From contig CAZOFA010000058.1 in assembly GCA_964578975.1 (NCBI GenBank), positions 1 through 15,668 of the forward strand: a stretch of DNA of 15,668 nt, in the 5' to 3' direction. The stretch is from CAYRUP01 sp964578975 (lineage in GTDB: Bacteria; Pseudomonadota; Gammaproteobacteria; DSM-16500). The notes under the pieces are model-generated. The model saw only the letters and a program-made list of their open reading frames with translations. It was not told where the DNA came from and searched no databases. Below, in pieces: positions 15,666-15,668 of the stretch. The position numbers and the translations under genes are program-made. Within the stretch, counting starts at the first letter, position 1; the number at the start of each line of letters is the position of its first letter.

Positions 15666-15668
15666 TTA

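Noticed and set aside
1..15668. A hidden defence, mobile or otherwise novel system
   Set aside because: Every long plus-strand frame is a recognised housekeeping gene in canonical order, and the largest gap is 235 nt. I found no integrase, transposase, direct-repeat array or unknown gene.

Overview
The window is a conserved bacterial transcription and translation locus. It holds the 3' part of tRNA-Trp, then secE-nusG, rplK-rplA-rplJ-rplL-rpoB-rpoC, rpsL-rpsG-fusA and the start of tuf, all on the plus strand. Protein similarity to the E. coli orthologues is high throughout, and the zinc and catalytic residues of RpoC fall at E. coli numbering or within one residue of it. This points to a gammaproteobacterium. 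The joining of the rif (rpoBC) and str (rpsL-rpsG-fusA-tuf) clusters, a long acidic insertion in S7, a duplicated L10 C-terminus and moderately AT-rich codon use suggest the Legionellales (Legionella/Coxiella-like lineages). That placement is an inference from remembered sequences, not from a search.

Layout. 1-51: tRNA-Trp(CCA), cut at its 5' side by the window edge. 86-1026: secE and nusG, closed by a strong intrinsic terminator (1039-1082). 1087-2260: rplK and rplA, preceded by a likely L1-binding site. 2261-2495: a 235-nt spacer with the L10-leader RNA. 2496-3445: rplJ and rplL. 3446-3613: two consecutive terminator-like hairpins that probably attenuate transcription into rpoB. 3614-11967: rpoB and rpoC, separated by a 119-nt spacer that carries a 35-nt palindrome directly after the rpoB stop; rpoC starts at TTG. 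11968-12113: a clear sigma70-type promoter with a GC-rich discriminator, followed by a 5' leader hairpin. 12114-15197: rpsL, rpsG and fusA. 15231-15665: tuf, which stops at codon 145 (TAA), three bases before the window ends.

The genes supply the translocon subunit SecE, the elongation factor NusG, the L11/L1/L10/L12 stalk proteins, the two large RNA polymerase subunits, S12, S7, EF-G and EF-Tu. Expected control is L1 feedback on rplKA, L10(L12)4 feedback on rplJL, partial termination before rpoBC, and stringent-type control of the str promoter.

I see no mobile element, CRISPR array, defence system or novel gene cassette. The points worth a second look are small: the premature tuf stop, the palindrome between rpoB and rpoC, the S7 insertion, the shortened beta' tail, the tandem terminators, competing hairpins before rplJ, and an inverted repeat overlapping the str promoter. 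No gene-free stretch exceeds 300 bases.
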